Assembly: GCA_907163375.1 (NCBI GenBank)
Contig: CAJQUW010015429.1
Coordinates: 1-64,000 of the forward strand
Length of the DNA: 64,000 nt
Origin: Prostheceraeus crozeri
Lineage: Eukaryota; Platyhelminthes; Polycladida; Euryleptidae
Direction: 5' to 3'
Shown here piece after piece: positions 1 to 13,288 of the stretch (its first letter is position 1; every line of letters begins with the position of its first letter). A program made the position numbers and the translations under genes. The notes beneath the pieces were generated by a model that had not been told where the DNA came from, ran no database searches, and was given only the letters and a program-made list of their open reading frames with translations.

Positions 1-19
1 CAATGTTGTTCTGAAAGGT

Positions 20-1034
20 TATTACTATGAGACCGGAGCTTTTTTTACACCTATGAGAGTGAGAGGGGGTCAGTGGAACCCCTATCACTATTTCGTAGTT
101 TACTTGCATAAATCGTTATCAAAAAAACATTAGTAAGTAAGTTGATTTTAAGTAAAACAATGGTTAATGCGTTGTACGCAGGTCGATTATAACTGATCGA
201 CCCTCAGCATTCCTCTGTAAACACATGTGAAAATATGGTTGTTTTTCATCATTCAAACAACACTTGTAGCACAGAACAAAAACCATATCCAAGTTGTACT
301 AAGAAGCGGCTTTACGATATTTTTTGTCACTATTAAGCCTCAGATAGGTGATTATAAATAAAATTGATTTAATTCCATACACCAAAACCTTTCCATTTGT
401 CCATTCTTTAACATTTATCGGAGGCTACCAGAAATAGTGGCCTAAATTGACTCAAATTTGCTGTACTTTTAGAACATAAAAGGACAGCTGTGGAGATCTC
501 AAAACTCATCAATTAATTGCTGCTGTAAAAAGTTTGTGAGCAGTCTGGTTTTGGTGATCACTATGAATATAATAAAAGTTTTCATTTGGACACTGATTTA
601 TGTCGAGTTGCTCATGTATAGGCCAACCAGTCACGCAAGACTAGGCCTATGTGAGAACGCAAACTATTCACATTTTACGATCTTCCAATACAATACACAT
701 CTACGTGCATGATGTACACAATGAATAGAGGATTTCCACTCTTTATCCACCATCTTGGATATGTCCGAAATCATGTTTCATCTAATTACAAAAATTTTGT
801 GATGGGAATTTCTACACCCTCTGAGATCTGAATAGCGGGGGGGGATCCAGTGTACCCCGTTGGCCTATCTACCACACTTCTACTAATTCAATTGAGATGA
901 AATAATACTTGCAGATTCACTGTCAAAAATGATGATTTTACACGGGCATGAGAGGCTGACATATCCTCAGCACAAAAAGTAAAATAGAAAAATATGGCTC
1001 CGGGGTCCACTAGACCCCCTCAGGTCTCTGAGGG
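20..1034. mobile_element. piggyBac-type non-autonomous element, copy 1
   Basis: Left end is a degraded form of the terminal repeat seen in the other units (about 50-82). The right end at 1002-1034 reads GGGGTCCACTAGACCCCC and finishes CTGAGGG followed by TTAG. CCC...GGG ends with a GGGGTCC/GGACCCC core are typical of piggyBac-group elements. No coding sequence is seen inside. Confidence 0.6.
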
Positions 1035-2334
1035 TTAGAGCTTAAATTAACGCAATTTTTCCAAATTCTCTTCAAATGCTGTTTACAGTATCAACTTCAA
1101 ATCTTCATATCAACAAGATTTGAATATTTGAATTTGTGCATTTTAATGTACATTTCACTGCTCAGGAACTGTAGAGAAATTAAGTGTTGAAGACAATTTT
1201 CAAACTGTCAGCTTTTGGATGAATGATTTTATTATGATAAGTGAATGTAATCTCAGACAATCTGGACACTTAAATAATGTTTCTCATCTGAATGCAATTC
1301 ATGTAAATTGAAAGGGGATATAGAAAATTGTGCAGTCGAGATCTAATTCATGAATGACATGGTTTTCTTGTTCAAAAGTGGTACAATGCCTTTTGTGTCA
1401 ATTTATGCCCGTAAACGTGCATGTTTTATGCAGATATCGACACAGATGACGGTTAATGTGCTTCCATGAGGCATGCGTGAACTCATCAAGTGTTTACGTG
1501 TTCTACCATCGAATATAGGTCATTTCTCTATAAGGAGTTTCTGTGATTATGTCAACAGATTTTCACTTTCCCACTATAGCTTTCGAAGCAAGTTACATTT
1601 CAATAGAATGAGTCAATCTTCTCTCGTAAATCAACAATGTATGGAAAGTGGAGTTTCTGCTTAACCTTGCTTTGAATATTTGTGATTATTCTATAAAGTC
1701 AATAATTCTGCTTTGTTCCAAGATCTTTGAGAAACTGTTTACTCTCTCGCCCTAGCATGTGACTTTCAAAATCATTGACATGTGAAGAGTCAATACAACA
1801 ATCTTAACACTCGAACTTGGAAGCTCCAAACCCGTCAATTGACGATTTTAAGAATGAAAATGTTCCCAAGATTTGAACAAGGTGTTGACTTCCATTTTCC
1901 TTTTATGATATTTCTTCATTCACAGAGTCATTCCAGAAGAAACTTGTGGCTATTGAAAAATTACACAGATGTATGAAATACAGGTCTTTGTACCTTCAAT
2001 CATCGATGCCGTCAACTATTACGATATCAAATGTTATTGATCAAAAAATTGGTTTGATGACTGCTATTCATCACATAATGAGATCTATGATCATGTCAGG
2101 ATATTCGTGTATTGCTTTTATGGTGATGGTAATGAGTTATCAAAATCCTCTAATTACTCATTGCTCACTTTATTATCATTGCAAAAAAGTAATAAGTTGC
2201 ATTAGAATAAAGCACATTGCCAGAAATAATGAAAATCAAATATTCGAAGCTTTATCATAAATAATCTCACTAATAAGTAAGCTGTATTTGCAGTCAGAAG
2301 TTATTCATCAAAAGCATTGACTAGAAACGATAGC

Positions 2335-2750
2335 CTGGCATTTGCCGCAGACGGGACGATGACACCGTCTACATAGGTTAACTGTTCGATTCTTTTGGCA
2401 GTACAAGTGCATGGACTTCACAGGTCGTCACTCTCTTTTCGAGAGGTAGTCCGGGATCTGATGGTATCATCGCGATTTCATCGGCATCTTTTCTGAGCTC
2501 CTTTGAAAATTGTTGAAGAAAAGTTCGTCTGCTAATACGAAGAAGTGTTTGCTGTCGATAAAGCACCCATGCAGTCACTCCTGCCAGGTCAAATATGTCA
2601 TAGAACACCACCAATGGCCAGCGTCGACAGCCAGCCTTTCGTTGAGAACTGCCGGCATATTTGGTCAAGCATGTTTACTCCATGCTTGATGTTGCTTTCG
2701 TAAAGAACCGTTTTTGGCTTTGTCTTGCGACCTTCTTTACAAACAGGTCC
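2335..2750 (-). pseudogene. piggyBac transposase C-terminal remnant, unit 1
   Basis: Minus-strand reading shows piggyBac DDE transposase (DDE_Tnp_1_7) landmarks in order. PKTVLYESNIKHGVNMLDQ lies at about 2660-2720 and matches the 'K..GVD.MDQ' block with a catalytic Asp. RRWPLVVFYDIFDLAGVTAW lies at 2580-2640 and matches 'RRWP...FY..LD....NA'. NLCRRCHRPVCGKC (about 2340-2375) is the Cys-rich C-terminal zinc-binding end. The three blocks lie in different frames, so at least two frameshifts separate them. The N-terminal half of a ~550-residue transposase is not recognisable upstream. It cannot make a working enzyme, and its orientation relative to the terminal repeats is odd because it lies outside them. 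Confidence 0.85.
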
Positions 2751-3562
2751 GCGATGTTGAGTTGACAGATGATACCGGTATACAGCAATGATATCAAAGG
2801 ATGTTCCCTAATGACTTCGGTGTTGCTATGACTCGACGTTGTCCTTCACATAGACTGTTTACGCTGTGCTGTAGCGAGTTAGCCAAAATCCACTTCTCTA
2901 CACTGTAAACCGCACTCTACCAAACCGATGAAATACTTGCAAACGAATGTTTAATTGCTTTTCATTTGGTGGCGTTTATTACTGTTTGGCAGCAAAGCAA
3001 CCAGACCTACCATGGTGCCTACCAGATGCTTCTCTTTCTTCTAGTCACATAAGTATGTTAATATAGCACACCTAACTGTAGATCAAATACTTTTCATAAT
3101 ATTCTACCATGAATGACGCCAAATTTCTACCAATAGAAAAGTTGAAATCAATGCTATCGATAATTGTTCATCCGATTGTCATTTGAATTCCCCATAATCG
3201 ACTTCAATTTAGTCTCATTTCAAGTTTTTCTTTGTTGTCACCAGTGGTTGATTTCTCCTACCGCAGAAAGTACATGTATTGTATATTTCTGAAATTGACT
3301 TAGATAAATGAAGTTTGACAATTTTCAATGCCTTGTCATGATTTACATGGTGATTCTTCAAAGTTTGCAATGGAATGAATAAAGGCATATTTCAAATTTG
3401 ATTTGTATTTTGTAGTAACGTATTGAGTTATTTTCATGACAATTCAAGATTGGTGCAGCGAACGACTTCTCAGATACTTTTTACCTCATTATGATGACGA
3501 AAATTTCGTATTTTACGAATAACGCAAATTTATCTAATATTCGCCAATGTTGTTCTGAAAGA

Positions 3563-4553
3563 TTAATCCTCAGAGACCGGAGCTTTTTTACACCCTCTGA
3601 GAGCTGAGAGGGGGTCCAGTGGACCCCTATCACATATTCTTAGTTTACTTGCATAAATCGATATCAAAAGATTAGTAAAGTTGATTTTAAGTAAAACAAT
3701 GGTGTTTGCGTGTAGCAGGTCGATATAACTGATCGACCTCAGCATTCCTCAGTAAACACATGGGAAAATATGGTGTTTTCATCAGTCAACAACATTTAGC
3801 ACAGTATCAGTTGTACTAAGAAGCGGCTTTACGATATTTTTTGTCACTATGAAGCCTCAGATAGGTGATTATAATGAAATTGATTTAATCCATACACCAA
3901 AACCTTTCCATTTGTCCATTCTTTCACATTTATCGAAGGCTACCAGAAATAGGCCTAAATTGACTCAAATTTGCTGTACTTTTAGAACCTAAAGACAGCT
4001 GTGGAGATCTCAAACTCATCAATTAATTGCTGCTGTAAAAAGTTTGTGAGCAGTCTGGTTTTGGTGATCAACTATGAATATAATAAAAGTTTTCATTTGG
4101 ACACTGATTTATGTCGAGTTGCTCATGTATAGGCCAACCAGTCACGCAAGACTAGGCCTATGTGAGAACGCAAAATATTCACATTTTACGATCTTCCAAT
4201 ACAATACACATCTACGTGCATGATGTACACAATGAATAGAGGATTTCCACTCTTTATCCACCATCTTGGATATGTCCGAAATCATGTTTCATCTAATTAC
4301 AAAAATTTTGTGATGGGAATTTCTACACCCTCTGAGATCTGAATAGGGGGGGGGGATCCAGTGTACCCCGTTGGCCCGTTGGCCTATCTACCACACTTCT
4401 ACTAATTCAATTGAGATGAAATAATACTTGCAGATTCACTGTCAAAAATGATGATTTTACACGGGCATGAGAGGCTGACATATCCTCAGCACAAAAAGTA
4501 AAATAGAAAAATATGGCTCCGGGGTCCACTAGACCCCCTCAGGTCTCTGAGGG
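3563..4553. mobile_element. piggyBac-type non-autonomous element, copy 2
   Basis: Starts at TTAA (3563-3566), followed by CCTCAGAGACCGGAGC, which looks like a deleted copy of the terminal repeat. A fuller repeat beginning CCCTCTGAGAGCTGAGAGGG lies at 3593-3627, and the inverted partner is at 4521-4553. A second same-orientation copy lies inside at 4328. TTAA is the piggyBac target site; the right flank reads TTAG, so the duplication is imperfect. About 990 bp, no coding sequence. Confidence 0.68.
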
Positions 4554-5852
4554 TTAGAGCTTAAATTAACGCAATTTTTCCAAATTCTCTTCAAATGCTG
4601 TTTACAGTATCAACTTCAAATCTTCATATCAACAAGATTTGAATATTTGAATTTGTGCATTTTAATGTACATTTCACTGCTCAGGAACTGTAGAGAAATT
4701 AAGTGTTGAAGACAATTTTCAAACTGTCAGCTTTTGGATGAATGATTTTATTATGATAAGTGAATGTAATCTCAGACAATCTGGACACTTAAATAATGTT
4801 TCTCATCTGAATGCAATTCATGTAAATTGAAAGGGGATATAGAAAATTGTGCAGTCGAGATCTAATTCATGAATGACATGGTTTTCTTGTTCAAAAGTGG
4901 TACAATGCCTTTTGTGTCAATTTATGCCCGTAAACGTGCATGTTTTATGCAGATATCGACACAGATGACGGTTAATGTGCTTCCATGAGGCATGCGTGAA
5001 CTCATCAAGTGTTTACGTGTTCTACCATCGAATATAGGTCATTTCTCTATAAGGAGTTTCTGTGATTATGTCAACAGATTTTCACTTTCCCACTATAGCT
5101 TTCGAAGCAAGTTACATTTCAATAGAATGAGTCAATCTTCTCTCGTAAATCAACAATGTATGGAAAGTGGAGTTTCTGCTTAACCTTGCTTTGAATATTT
5201 GTGATATTCTATAAAGTCAATAATTCTGCTTTGTTCCAAGATCTTTGAGAAACTGTTTACTCTCTCGCCCTAGCATGTGACTTTCAAAATCATTGACATG
5301 TGAAGAGTCAATACAACAATCTTAACACTCGAACTTGGAAGCTCCAAACCCGTCAATTGACGATTTTAAGAATGAAAATGTTCCCAAGATTTGAACAAGG
5401 TGTTGACTTCCATTTTCCTTTTATGATATTTCTTCATTCACAGAGTCATTCCAGAAGAAACTTGTGGCTATTGAAAAATTACACAGATGTATGAAATACA
5501 GGTCTTTGTACCTTCAATCATCGATGCCGTCAACTATTACGATATCAAATGTTATTGATCAAAAAATTGGTTTGATGACTGCTATTCATCACATAATGAG
5601 ATCTATGATCATGTCAGGATATTCGTGTATTGCTTTTATGGTGATGGTAATGAGTTATCAAAATCCTCTAATTACTCATTGCTCACTTTATTATCATTGC
5701 AAAAAAGTAATAAGTTGCATTAGAATAAAGCACATTGCCAGAAATAATGAAAATCAAATATTCGAAGCTTTATCATAAATAATCTCACTAATAAGTAAGC
5801 TGTATTTGCAGTCAGAAGTTATTCATCAAAAGCATTGACTAGAAACGATAGC

Positions 5853-6268
5853 CTGGCATTTGCCGCAGACGGGACGATGACACCGTCTACATAGGTTAAC
5901 TGTTCGATTCTTTTGGCAGTACAAGTGCATGGACTTCACAGGTCGTCACTCTCTTTTCGAGAGGTAGTCCGGGATCTGATGGTATCATCGCGATTTTATC
6001 GGCATCTTTTCTGAGCTCCTTTGACAATTGTTGAAGAAAAGTTCGTCTGCTAATACGAGGAAGTGCTTGCTGTCGATAAAGCACCCATGCAGTCACTCCT
6101 GCCAGGTCAAATATGTCATAGAACACCACCAATGGCCAGCGTCGACAGCCAGCCTTTCGTTGAGAACTGCCGGCATATTTGGTCAAGCATGTTTACTCCA
6201 TGCTTGATGTTGCTTTCGTAAAGAACCGTTTTTGGCTTTGTCTTGCGACCTTCTTTACAAACAGGTCC
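5853..6268 (-). pseudogene. piggyBac transposase C-terminal remnant, unit 2
   Basis: Same remnant as in unit 1, offset by 3518 bases, with the same frame changes. The damage therefore predates tandem amplification. A few amino-acid differences from unit 1 lie in the stretch after the RRWP block. Confidence 0.85.
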
Positions 6269-7080
6269 GCGATGTTGAGTTGACAGATGATACCGGTATA
6301 CAGCAATGATATCAAAGGATGTTCCCTAATGACTTCGGTGTTGCTATGACTCGACGTTGTCCTTCACATAGACTGTTTACGCTGTGCTGTAGCGAGTTAG
6401 CCAAAATCCACTTCTCTACACTGTAAACCGCACTCTACCAAACCGATGAAATACTTGCAAACGAATGTTTAATTGCTTTTCATTTGGTGGCGTTTATTAC
6501 TGTTTGGCAGCAAAGCAACCAGACCTACCATGGTGCCTACCAGATGCTTCTCTTTCTTCTAGTCACATAAGTATGTTAATATAGCACACCTAACTGTAGA
6601 TCAAATACTTTTCATAATATTCTACCATCAATGACGCCAAATTTCTACCAATAGAAAAGTTGAAATCAATGCTATCGATAATTGTTCATCCGATTGTCAT
6701 TTGAATTCCCCATAATCGACTTCAATTTAGTCTCATTTCAAGTTTTTCTTTGTTGTCACCAGTGGTTGATTTCTCCTACCGCAGAAAGTACATGTATTGT
6801 ATATTTCTGAAATTGACTTCGATAAATGAAGTTTGACAATTTTCAATGCCTTGTCATGATTTACATGGTGATTCTTCAAAGTTTGCAATGGAATGAATAA
6901 AGGCATATTTCAAATTTGATTTGTATTTTGTAGTAACGTATTGAGTTATTTTCATGACAATTCAAGATTGGTGCAGCGAACGACTTCTCAGATATTTTTT
7001 ACCTCATTATGATGACGAAAATTTCGTATTTTACGAATAACGCAAATTTATCTAATATTCGCCAATGTTGTTCTGAAAGA

Positions 7081-8064
7081 TTAATCCTCAGAGACCGGAG
7101 CTTTTTTACACCCTCTGAGAGCTGAGAGGGGGTCCAGTGGACCCCTATCACATATTCTTAGTTTACTTGCATAAATCGATATCAAAACATTAGTAAAGTT
7201 GATTTTAAGTAAAACTATGGTGTTTGCGTGTAGCAGGTCGATATAACTGATCGACCTCAGCATTCCTCAGTAAACACATGGGAAAATATGGTGTTTTCAT
7301 CAGTCAACAACATTTAGCACAGTATCAGTTGTACTAAGAAGCGGCTTTACGATATTTTTTGTCACTATGAAGCCTCAGATAGGTGATTATAATGAAATTG
7401 ATTTAATCCATACACCAAAACCTTTCCATTTGTCCATTCTTTAACATTTATCGAAGGCTACCAGAAATAGGCCTAAATTGACTCAAATTTGCTGTACTTT
7501 TAGAACCTAAAGACAGCTGTGGAGATCTCAAACTCATCAATTAATTGCTGCTGTAAAAAGTTTGTGAGCAGTCTGGTTTTGGTGATCAACTATGAATATA
7601 ATAAAAGTTTTCATTTGGACACTGATTTATGTCGAGTTGCTCATGTATAGGCCAACCAGTCACGCAAGACTAGGCCTATGTGAGAACGCAAAATATTCAC
7701 ATTTTAAGATCTTCCAATACAATACACATCTACGTGCATGATGTACACAATGAATAGAGGATTTCCACTCTTTATCCACCATCTTGGATATGTCCGAAAT
7801 CATGTTTCATCTAATTACAAAAATTTTGTGATGGGAATTTCTACACCCTCTGAGATCTGAATAGCGGGGGGGGGATCCAGTGTACCCCGTTGGCCTATCT
7901 ACCACACTTCTACTAATTCAATTGAGATGAAATAATACTTGCAGATTCACTGTCAAAAATGATGATTTTACACGGGCATGAGAGGTTGACATATCCTCAG
8001 CACAAAAAGTAAAATAGAAAAATATGGCTCCGGGGTCCACTAGACCCCCTCAGGTCTCTGAGGG
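7081..8064. mobile_element. piggyBac-type non-autonomous element, copy 3
   Basis: Same structure as the copy in unit 2: TTAA at 7081, terminal repeat from 7111, inverted partner at 8032-8064, internal same-orientation copy near 7846. Non-coding. Confidence 0.68.
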
Positions 8065-9363
8065 TTAGAGCTTAAATTAACGCAATTTTTCCAAATTCTC
8101 TTCAAATGCTGTTTACAGTATCAACTTCAAATCTTCATATCAACAAGATTTGAATATTTGAATTTGTGCATTTTAATGTACATTTCACTGCTCAGGAACT
8201 GTAGAGAAATTAAGTGTTGAAGACAATTTTCAAACTGTCAGCTTTTGGATGAATGATTTTATTATGATAAGTGAATGTAATCTCAGACAATCTGGACACT
8301 CAAATAATGTTTCTCATCTGAATGCAATTCATGTAAATTGAAAGGGGATATAGAAAATTGTGCAGTCGAGATCTAATTCATGAATGACATGGTTTTCTTG
8401 TTCAAAAGTGGTACAAAGCCTTTTGTGTCAATTTATGCCCGTAAACGTGCATGTTTTATGCAGATATCGACACAGATGACGGTTAATGTGCTTCCATGAG
8501 GCATGCGTGAACTCATCAAGTGTTTACGTGTTCTACCATCGAATATAGGTCATTTCTCTATAAGGAGTTTCTGTGATTATGTCAACAGATTTTCACTTTC
8601 CCACTATAGCTTTCGAAGCAAGTTACATTTCAATAGAATGAGTCAATCTTCTCTCGTAAATCAACAATGTATGGAAAGTGGAGTTTCTGCTTAACCTTGC
8701 TTTGAATATTTGTGATATTCTATAAAGTCAATAATTCTGCTTTGTTCCAAGATCTTTGAGAAACTGTTTACTCTCTCGCCCTAGCATGTGACTTTCAAAA
8801 TCATTGACATGTGAAGAGTCAATACAACAATCTTAACACTCGAACTTGGAAGCTCCAAACCCGTCAATTGACGATTTTAAGAATGAAAATGTTCCCAAGA
8901 TTTGAACAAGGTGTTGACTTCCATTTTCCTTTTATGATATTTCTTCATTCACAGAGTCATTCCAGAAGAAACTTGTGGCTATTGAAAAATTACACAGATG
9001 TATGAAATACAGGTCTTTGTACCTTCAATCATCGATGCCGTCAACTATTACGATATCAAATATTATTGATCAAAAAATTGGTTTGATGACTACTATTCAT
9101 CACATAATGATATCTATGATCATGTCAGGATATTCGTGTATTGCTTTTATGGTGATGGTAATGAGTTATCAAAATCCTCTAATTACTCATTGCTCACTTT
9201 ATTATCATTGCAAAAAAGTAATAAGTTGCATTAGAATAAAGCACATTGCCAGAAATAATGAAAATCAAATATTCGAAGCTTTATCATAAATAATCTCACT
9301 AATAAGTAAGCTGTATTTGCAGTCAGAAGTTATTCATCAAAAGCATTGACTAGAAACGATAGC

Positions 9364-9779
9364 CTGGCATTTGCCGCAGACGGGACGATGACACCGTCTA
9401 CATAGGTTAACTGTTCGATTCTTTTGGCAGTACAAGTGCATGGACCTCACAGGTCGTCACTCTCTTTTCGAGAGGTAGTCCGGGATCTGATGGTATCATC
9501 GCGATTTCATCGGCATCTTTTCTGAGCTCCTTTGACAATTGTTGAAGAAAAGCTCGTCTGCTAATACGAGGAAGTGCTTGCTGTCGATAAAGCACCCATG
9601 CAGTCACTCCTGCCAGGTCAAATATGTCATAGAACACCACCAATGGCCAGCGTCGACAGCCAGCCTTTCGTTGAGAGCTGCCGGCATATTTGGTCAAGCA
9701 TGTTTACTCCATGCTTGATGTTGCTTTCGTAAAGAACCGTTTTTGGCTTTGTCTTGCGACCTTCTTTACAAACAGGTCC
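9364..9779 (-). pseudogene. piggyBac transposase C-terminal remnant, unit 3
   Basis: Same remnant with the same shared frame changes as units 1 and 2 and only scattered substitutions. Shared damage plus near identity argues for spread by amplification of DNA, not by transposition of an active element. Confidence 0.85.
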
Positions 9780-10591
9780 GCGATGTTGAGTTGACAGATG
9801 ATACCGGTATACAGCAATGATATCAAAGGATGTTCCCTAATGACTTCGGTGTTGCTATGACTCGACGTTGTCCTTCACATAGACTGTTTACGCTGTGCTG
9901 TAGCGAGTTAGCCAAAATCCACTTCTCTACACTGTAAACCGCACTCTACCAAACCGATGAAACACTTGCAAACGAATGTTTAATTGCTTTTCATTTGGTG
10001 ACGTTTATTACTGTTTGGCAGCAAAGCAACCAGACCTACCATGGTGCCTACCAGATGCTTCTCTTTCTTCTAGTCACATAAGTATGTTAATATAGCACAC
10101 CTAACTGTAGATCAAATACTTTTCATAATATTCTACCATGAATGATGCCAAATTTCTACCAATAGAAAAGTTGAAATCAATGCTATCGATAATTGTTCAT
10201 CCGATTGTCATTTGAATTCCCCATAATCGACTTCAATTTAGTCTCATTTCAAGTTTTTCTTTGTTGTCACCAGTGGTTGATTTCTCCTACCGCAGAAAGT
10301 ACATGTATTGTATATTTCTGAAATTGACTTAGATAAATGAAGTTTGACAATTTTCAATGCCTTGTCATGATTTACATGGTGATTCTTCAAAGTTTGCAAT
10401 GGAATGAATAAAGGCATGTTTCAAATTTGATTTGTATTTTGTAGTAACGTATTGAGTTATTTTCATGACAATTCAAGATTGGTGCAGCGAACGACTTCTC
10501 AGATACTTTTTACCTCATTATGATGACAAAAATTTCGTATTTTACGAATAACGCAAATTTATCTAATATTTGCCAATGTTGTTCTGAAAGA

Positions 10592-11573
10592 TTAATCCTC
10601 AGAGACCGGAGCTTTTTTACACCCTCTGAGAGCTGAGAGGGGGTCCAGTGGACCCCTATCACATATTCGTAGTTTACTTGCATAAATCGATATCAAAACA
10701 TTAGTAAAGTTGATTTTAAGTAAAGCAATGGTTAATGCGTGTAGCAGGTCGATATAACTGATCGACCTCAGCATTCCTCAGTAAACACATGGGAAAATAT
10801 GGTGTTTTCATCAATCAACAGCATTTAGCACAGTATCAGTTGTACTAAGAAGCGGCTTTACGATATTTTTTGTCACTATGAAGCCTCAGATAGGTTATTA
10901 TAATGAAATTGATTTAATCCATACACCAAAACCTTTCCATTTGTCCATTCTTTAACATTTATTGGAGGCTACCAGAAATAGGTCTAAATTGACTCAAATT
11001 TGCTGTACTTTTAGAACCTAAAGACAGCTGTGGAGATCTCAAACTCATTATTAATTGCTGCTGTAAAAAGTTTGTGAGCAGTCTGGTTTTGGTGATCAAC
11101 TATGAATATAATAAAAGTTTTCATTTGGACACTGATTTATGTCGAGTTGCTCATGTATAGGCCAACCAGTCACGCAAGACTAGGCCTATGTGAGAACGCA
11201 AAATATTCACATTTTAAGATCTTCCAATACAATACACATCTACGTGCATGATGTACACAATGAATAGAGGATTTCCACTCTTTATCCACCATCGTGGATA
11301 TGTCAGAAATCATGTTTCATCTAATTACAAAAATTTTGTGATGGGAATTTCTACACCCTCTGAGATCTGAATAGGGGGGGGGAATCCAGTGTACCCCGTT
11401 GGCCTATCTGCCACACTTCTACTAATTCAATTGAGATGAAATAATACATGCAGATTCACTGTCAAAAATGATGATTTTACACGGGCATGAGAGGTTGACA
11501 TATCCTCAGCACAAAAAGTAAAATAGAAAAATATGGCTCCGGGGTCCACTAGACCCCCTCAGGTCTCTGAGGG
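10592..11573. mobile_element. piggyBac-type non-autonomous element, copy 4
   Basis: Same structure: TTAA at 10592, terminal repeat from about 10622, inverted partner at 11541-11573, internal copy near 11352. Non-coding. Confidence 0.68.
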
Positions 11574-12872
11574 TTAGAGCTTAAATTAACGCAATTTTTC
11601 CAAATTCTCTTCAAATGCTGTTTACAGTATCAACTTCAAATGTTCATATCAACAAGATTTGAATATTTGAATTTGTGCATTTTAATGTACATTTCACTGC
11701 TCAGCAAGTGTAGAGAAATTAAGTGTTGAAGACAATTTTCAAACTGTCAGCTTTTGCATGAATGATTTTATTATGATAAGTGAATGTAATCTCAGACAAT
11801 CTGGACACTTAAATAATGTTTCTCATCTGAATGCAATTCATGTAAATTGAAAGGGGATATAGAAAATTGTGCAGTCGAGATCTAATTCATGAATGACATG
11901 GTTTTCTTGTTCAAAAGTGGTACAAAGCCTTTTGTGTCAATTTATGCCCGTAAACGTGCATGTTTTATGCAGATATCGACACAGATGACGGTTAATGTGC
12001 TTCCATGAGGCATGCGTGAACTCATCAAGTGTTTACGTGTTCTACCATCGAATATAGGTCATTTCTCTATAAGGAGTTTCTGTGATTATGTCAACAGATT
12101 TTCACTTTCCCACTATAGCTTTCGAAGCAAGTTACATTTCAATAGAATGAGTCAATCTTCTCTCGTAAATCAACAATGTATGGAAAGTGGAGTTTCTGCT
12201 TAACCTTGCTTTGAATATTTGTGATATTCTATAAAGTCAATAATTCTGCTTTGTTCCAAGATCTTTGAGAAACTGTTTACTCTCTCGCCCTAGCATGTGA
12301 CTTTCAAAATCATTGACATGTGAAGAGTCAATACAACAATCTTAACACTCGAACTTGGAAGCTCCAAACCCGTCAATTGACGATTTTAAGAATGAAAATG
12401 CTCCCAAGATTTGAACAAGGTGTTGACTTCCATTTTCCTCTTATGATATTTCTTCATTCACAGAGTCATTCCAGAAGAAACTTGTGGCTATTGAAAAATT
12501 ACACAGATGTATGAAATACAGGTCTTTGTACCTTCAATCATCGATGCCGTCAACTATTACGATATCAAATGTTATTGATCAAAAAATTGGTTTGATGACT
12601 GCTATTCATCACATAATGAGATCTATGATCATGTCAGGATATTCGTGTATTGCTTTTATGGTGATGGCAATGAGTTATCAAAATCCTCTAATTACTCATT
12701 GCTCACTTTATTATCATTGCAAAAAAGTAATAAGTTGCATTAGAATAAAGCGCATTGCCAGAAATAATGAAAATCAAATATTCGAAGCTTTACCATAAAT
12801 AATCTCACTAATAAGTAAGCTGTATTTGCAGTCAGAAGTTATTCATCAAAAGCATTGACTAGAAACGATAGC

Positions 12873-13288
12873 CTGGCATTTGCCGCAGACGGGACGATGA
12901 CACCGTCTACACAGGTTAACTTTTCGATTCTTTTGGCAGTACAAGTGCATGGACTTCACAGGTCGTCACTCTCTTTTCGAGAGGTAGTCCGGGATCTGAT
13001 GGTATCATCGCGATTTCATCGGCATCTTTTCTGAGCTCCTTTGACAATTGTTGAAGAAAAGCTCGTCTGCTAATACGAGGAAGTGTTTGCTGTCGATAAA
13101 GCACCCATGCAGTCACTCCTGCCAGGTCAAATATGTCATAGAACACCACCAATGGCCAGCGTCGACAGCCAGCTTTTCGTTGAGAGCTGCCGGCATATTT
13201 GGTCAAGCATGTTTACTCTATGCTTAATGTTGCTTTCGTAAAGAACCGTTTTTGGCTTTTTCTTGCGACCTTCTTTAGAAACAGGTCC
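12873..13288 (-). pseudogene. piggyBac transposase C-terminal remnant, unit 4
   Basis: Same remnant and same shared damage as the other units. The last residue before the first stop is altered (ESKS in place of ESNS), one of several private changes of this edge copy. Confidence 0.85.

Larger units (their letters stand above)
1..3544 (+). repeat. Array unit 1
   Basis: First unit in view; its true left edge may lie outside the window. The first ~500 bases carry many one- to three-base insertions compared with units 2-4 (for example around 120-300), while the remainder matches them almost exactly. That uneven spread looks more like base-calling error at a contig edge than age. Confidence 0.85.
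3545..7062 (+). repeat. Array unit 2
   Basis: Complete unit of 3518 bp. It has a short local duplication (GTTGGCCC, about 4369-4382) not seen in the other units. Piggybac-type ends lie at 3593-3627, 4328-4369 (same orientation) and 4521-4553 (opposite orientation). Confidence 0.92.
7063..10573 (+). repeat. Array unit 3
   Basis: Complete unit of 3511 bp, nearly identical to unit 2. Small substitutions (for example in 9060-9115) separate it from units 1 and 2 and partly link it to unit 4. Confidence 0.92.

Noticed and set aside
1473-2260. Three short plus-strand frames (63, 64 and 104 codons) repeated in all four array units
   Set aside because: They are conserved only because the DNA units are nearly identical. 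They overlap, lack domain features, and the diverged relics at 30.6 kb and 54.4-55.7 kb carry indels against the array, so the frames do not look kept.
3563-3745. 60-codon minus-strand frame at each unit start
   Set aside because: It runs through the terminal repeats of the piggyBac-type piece, is absent in unit 1, and has no family features.
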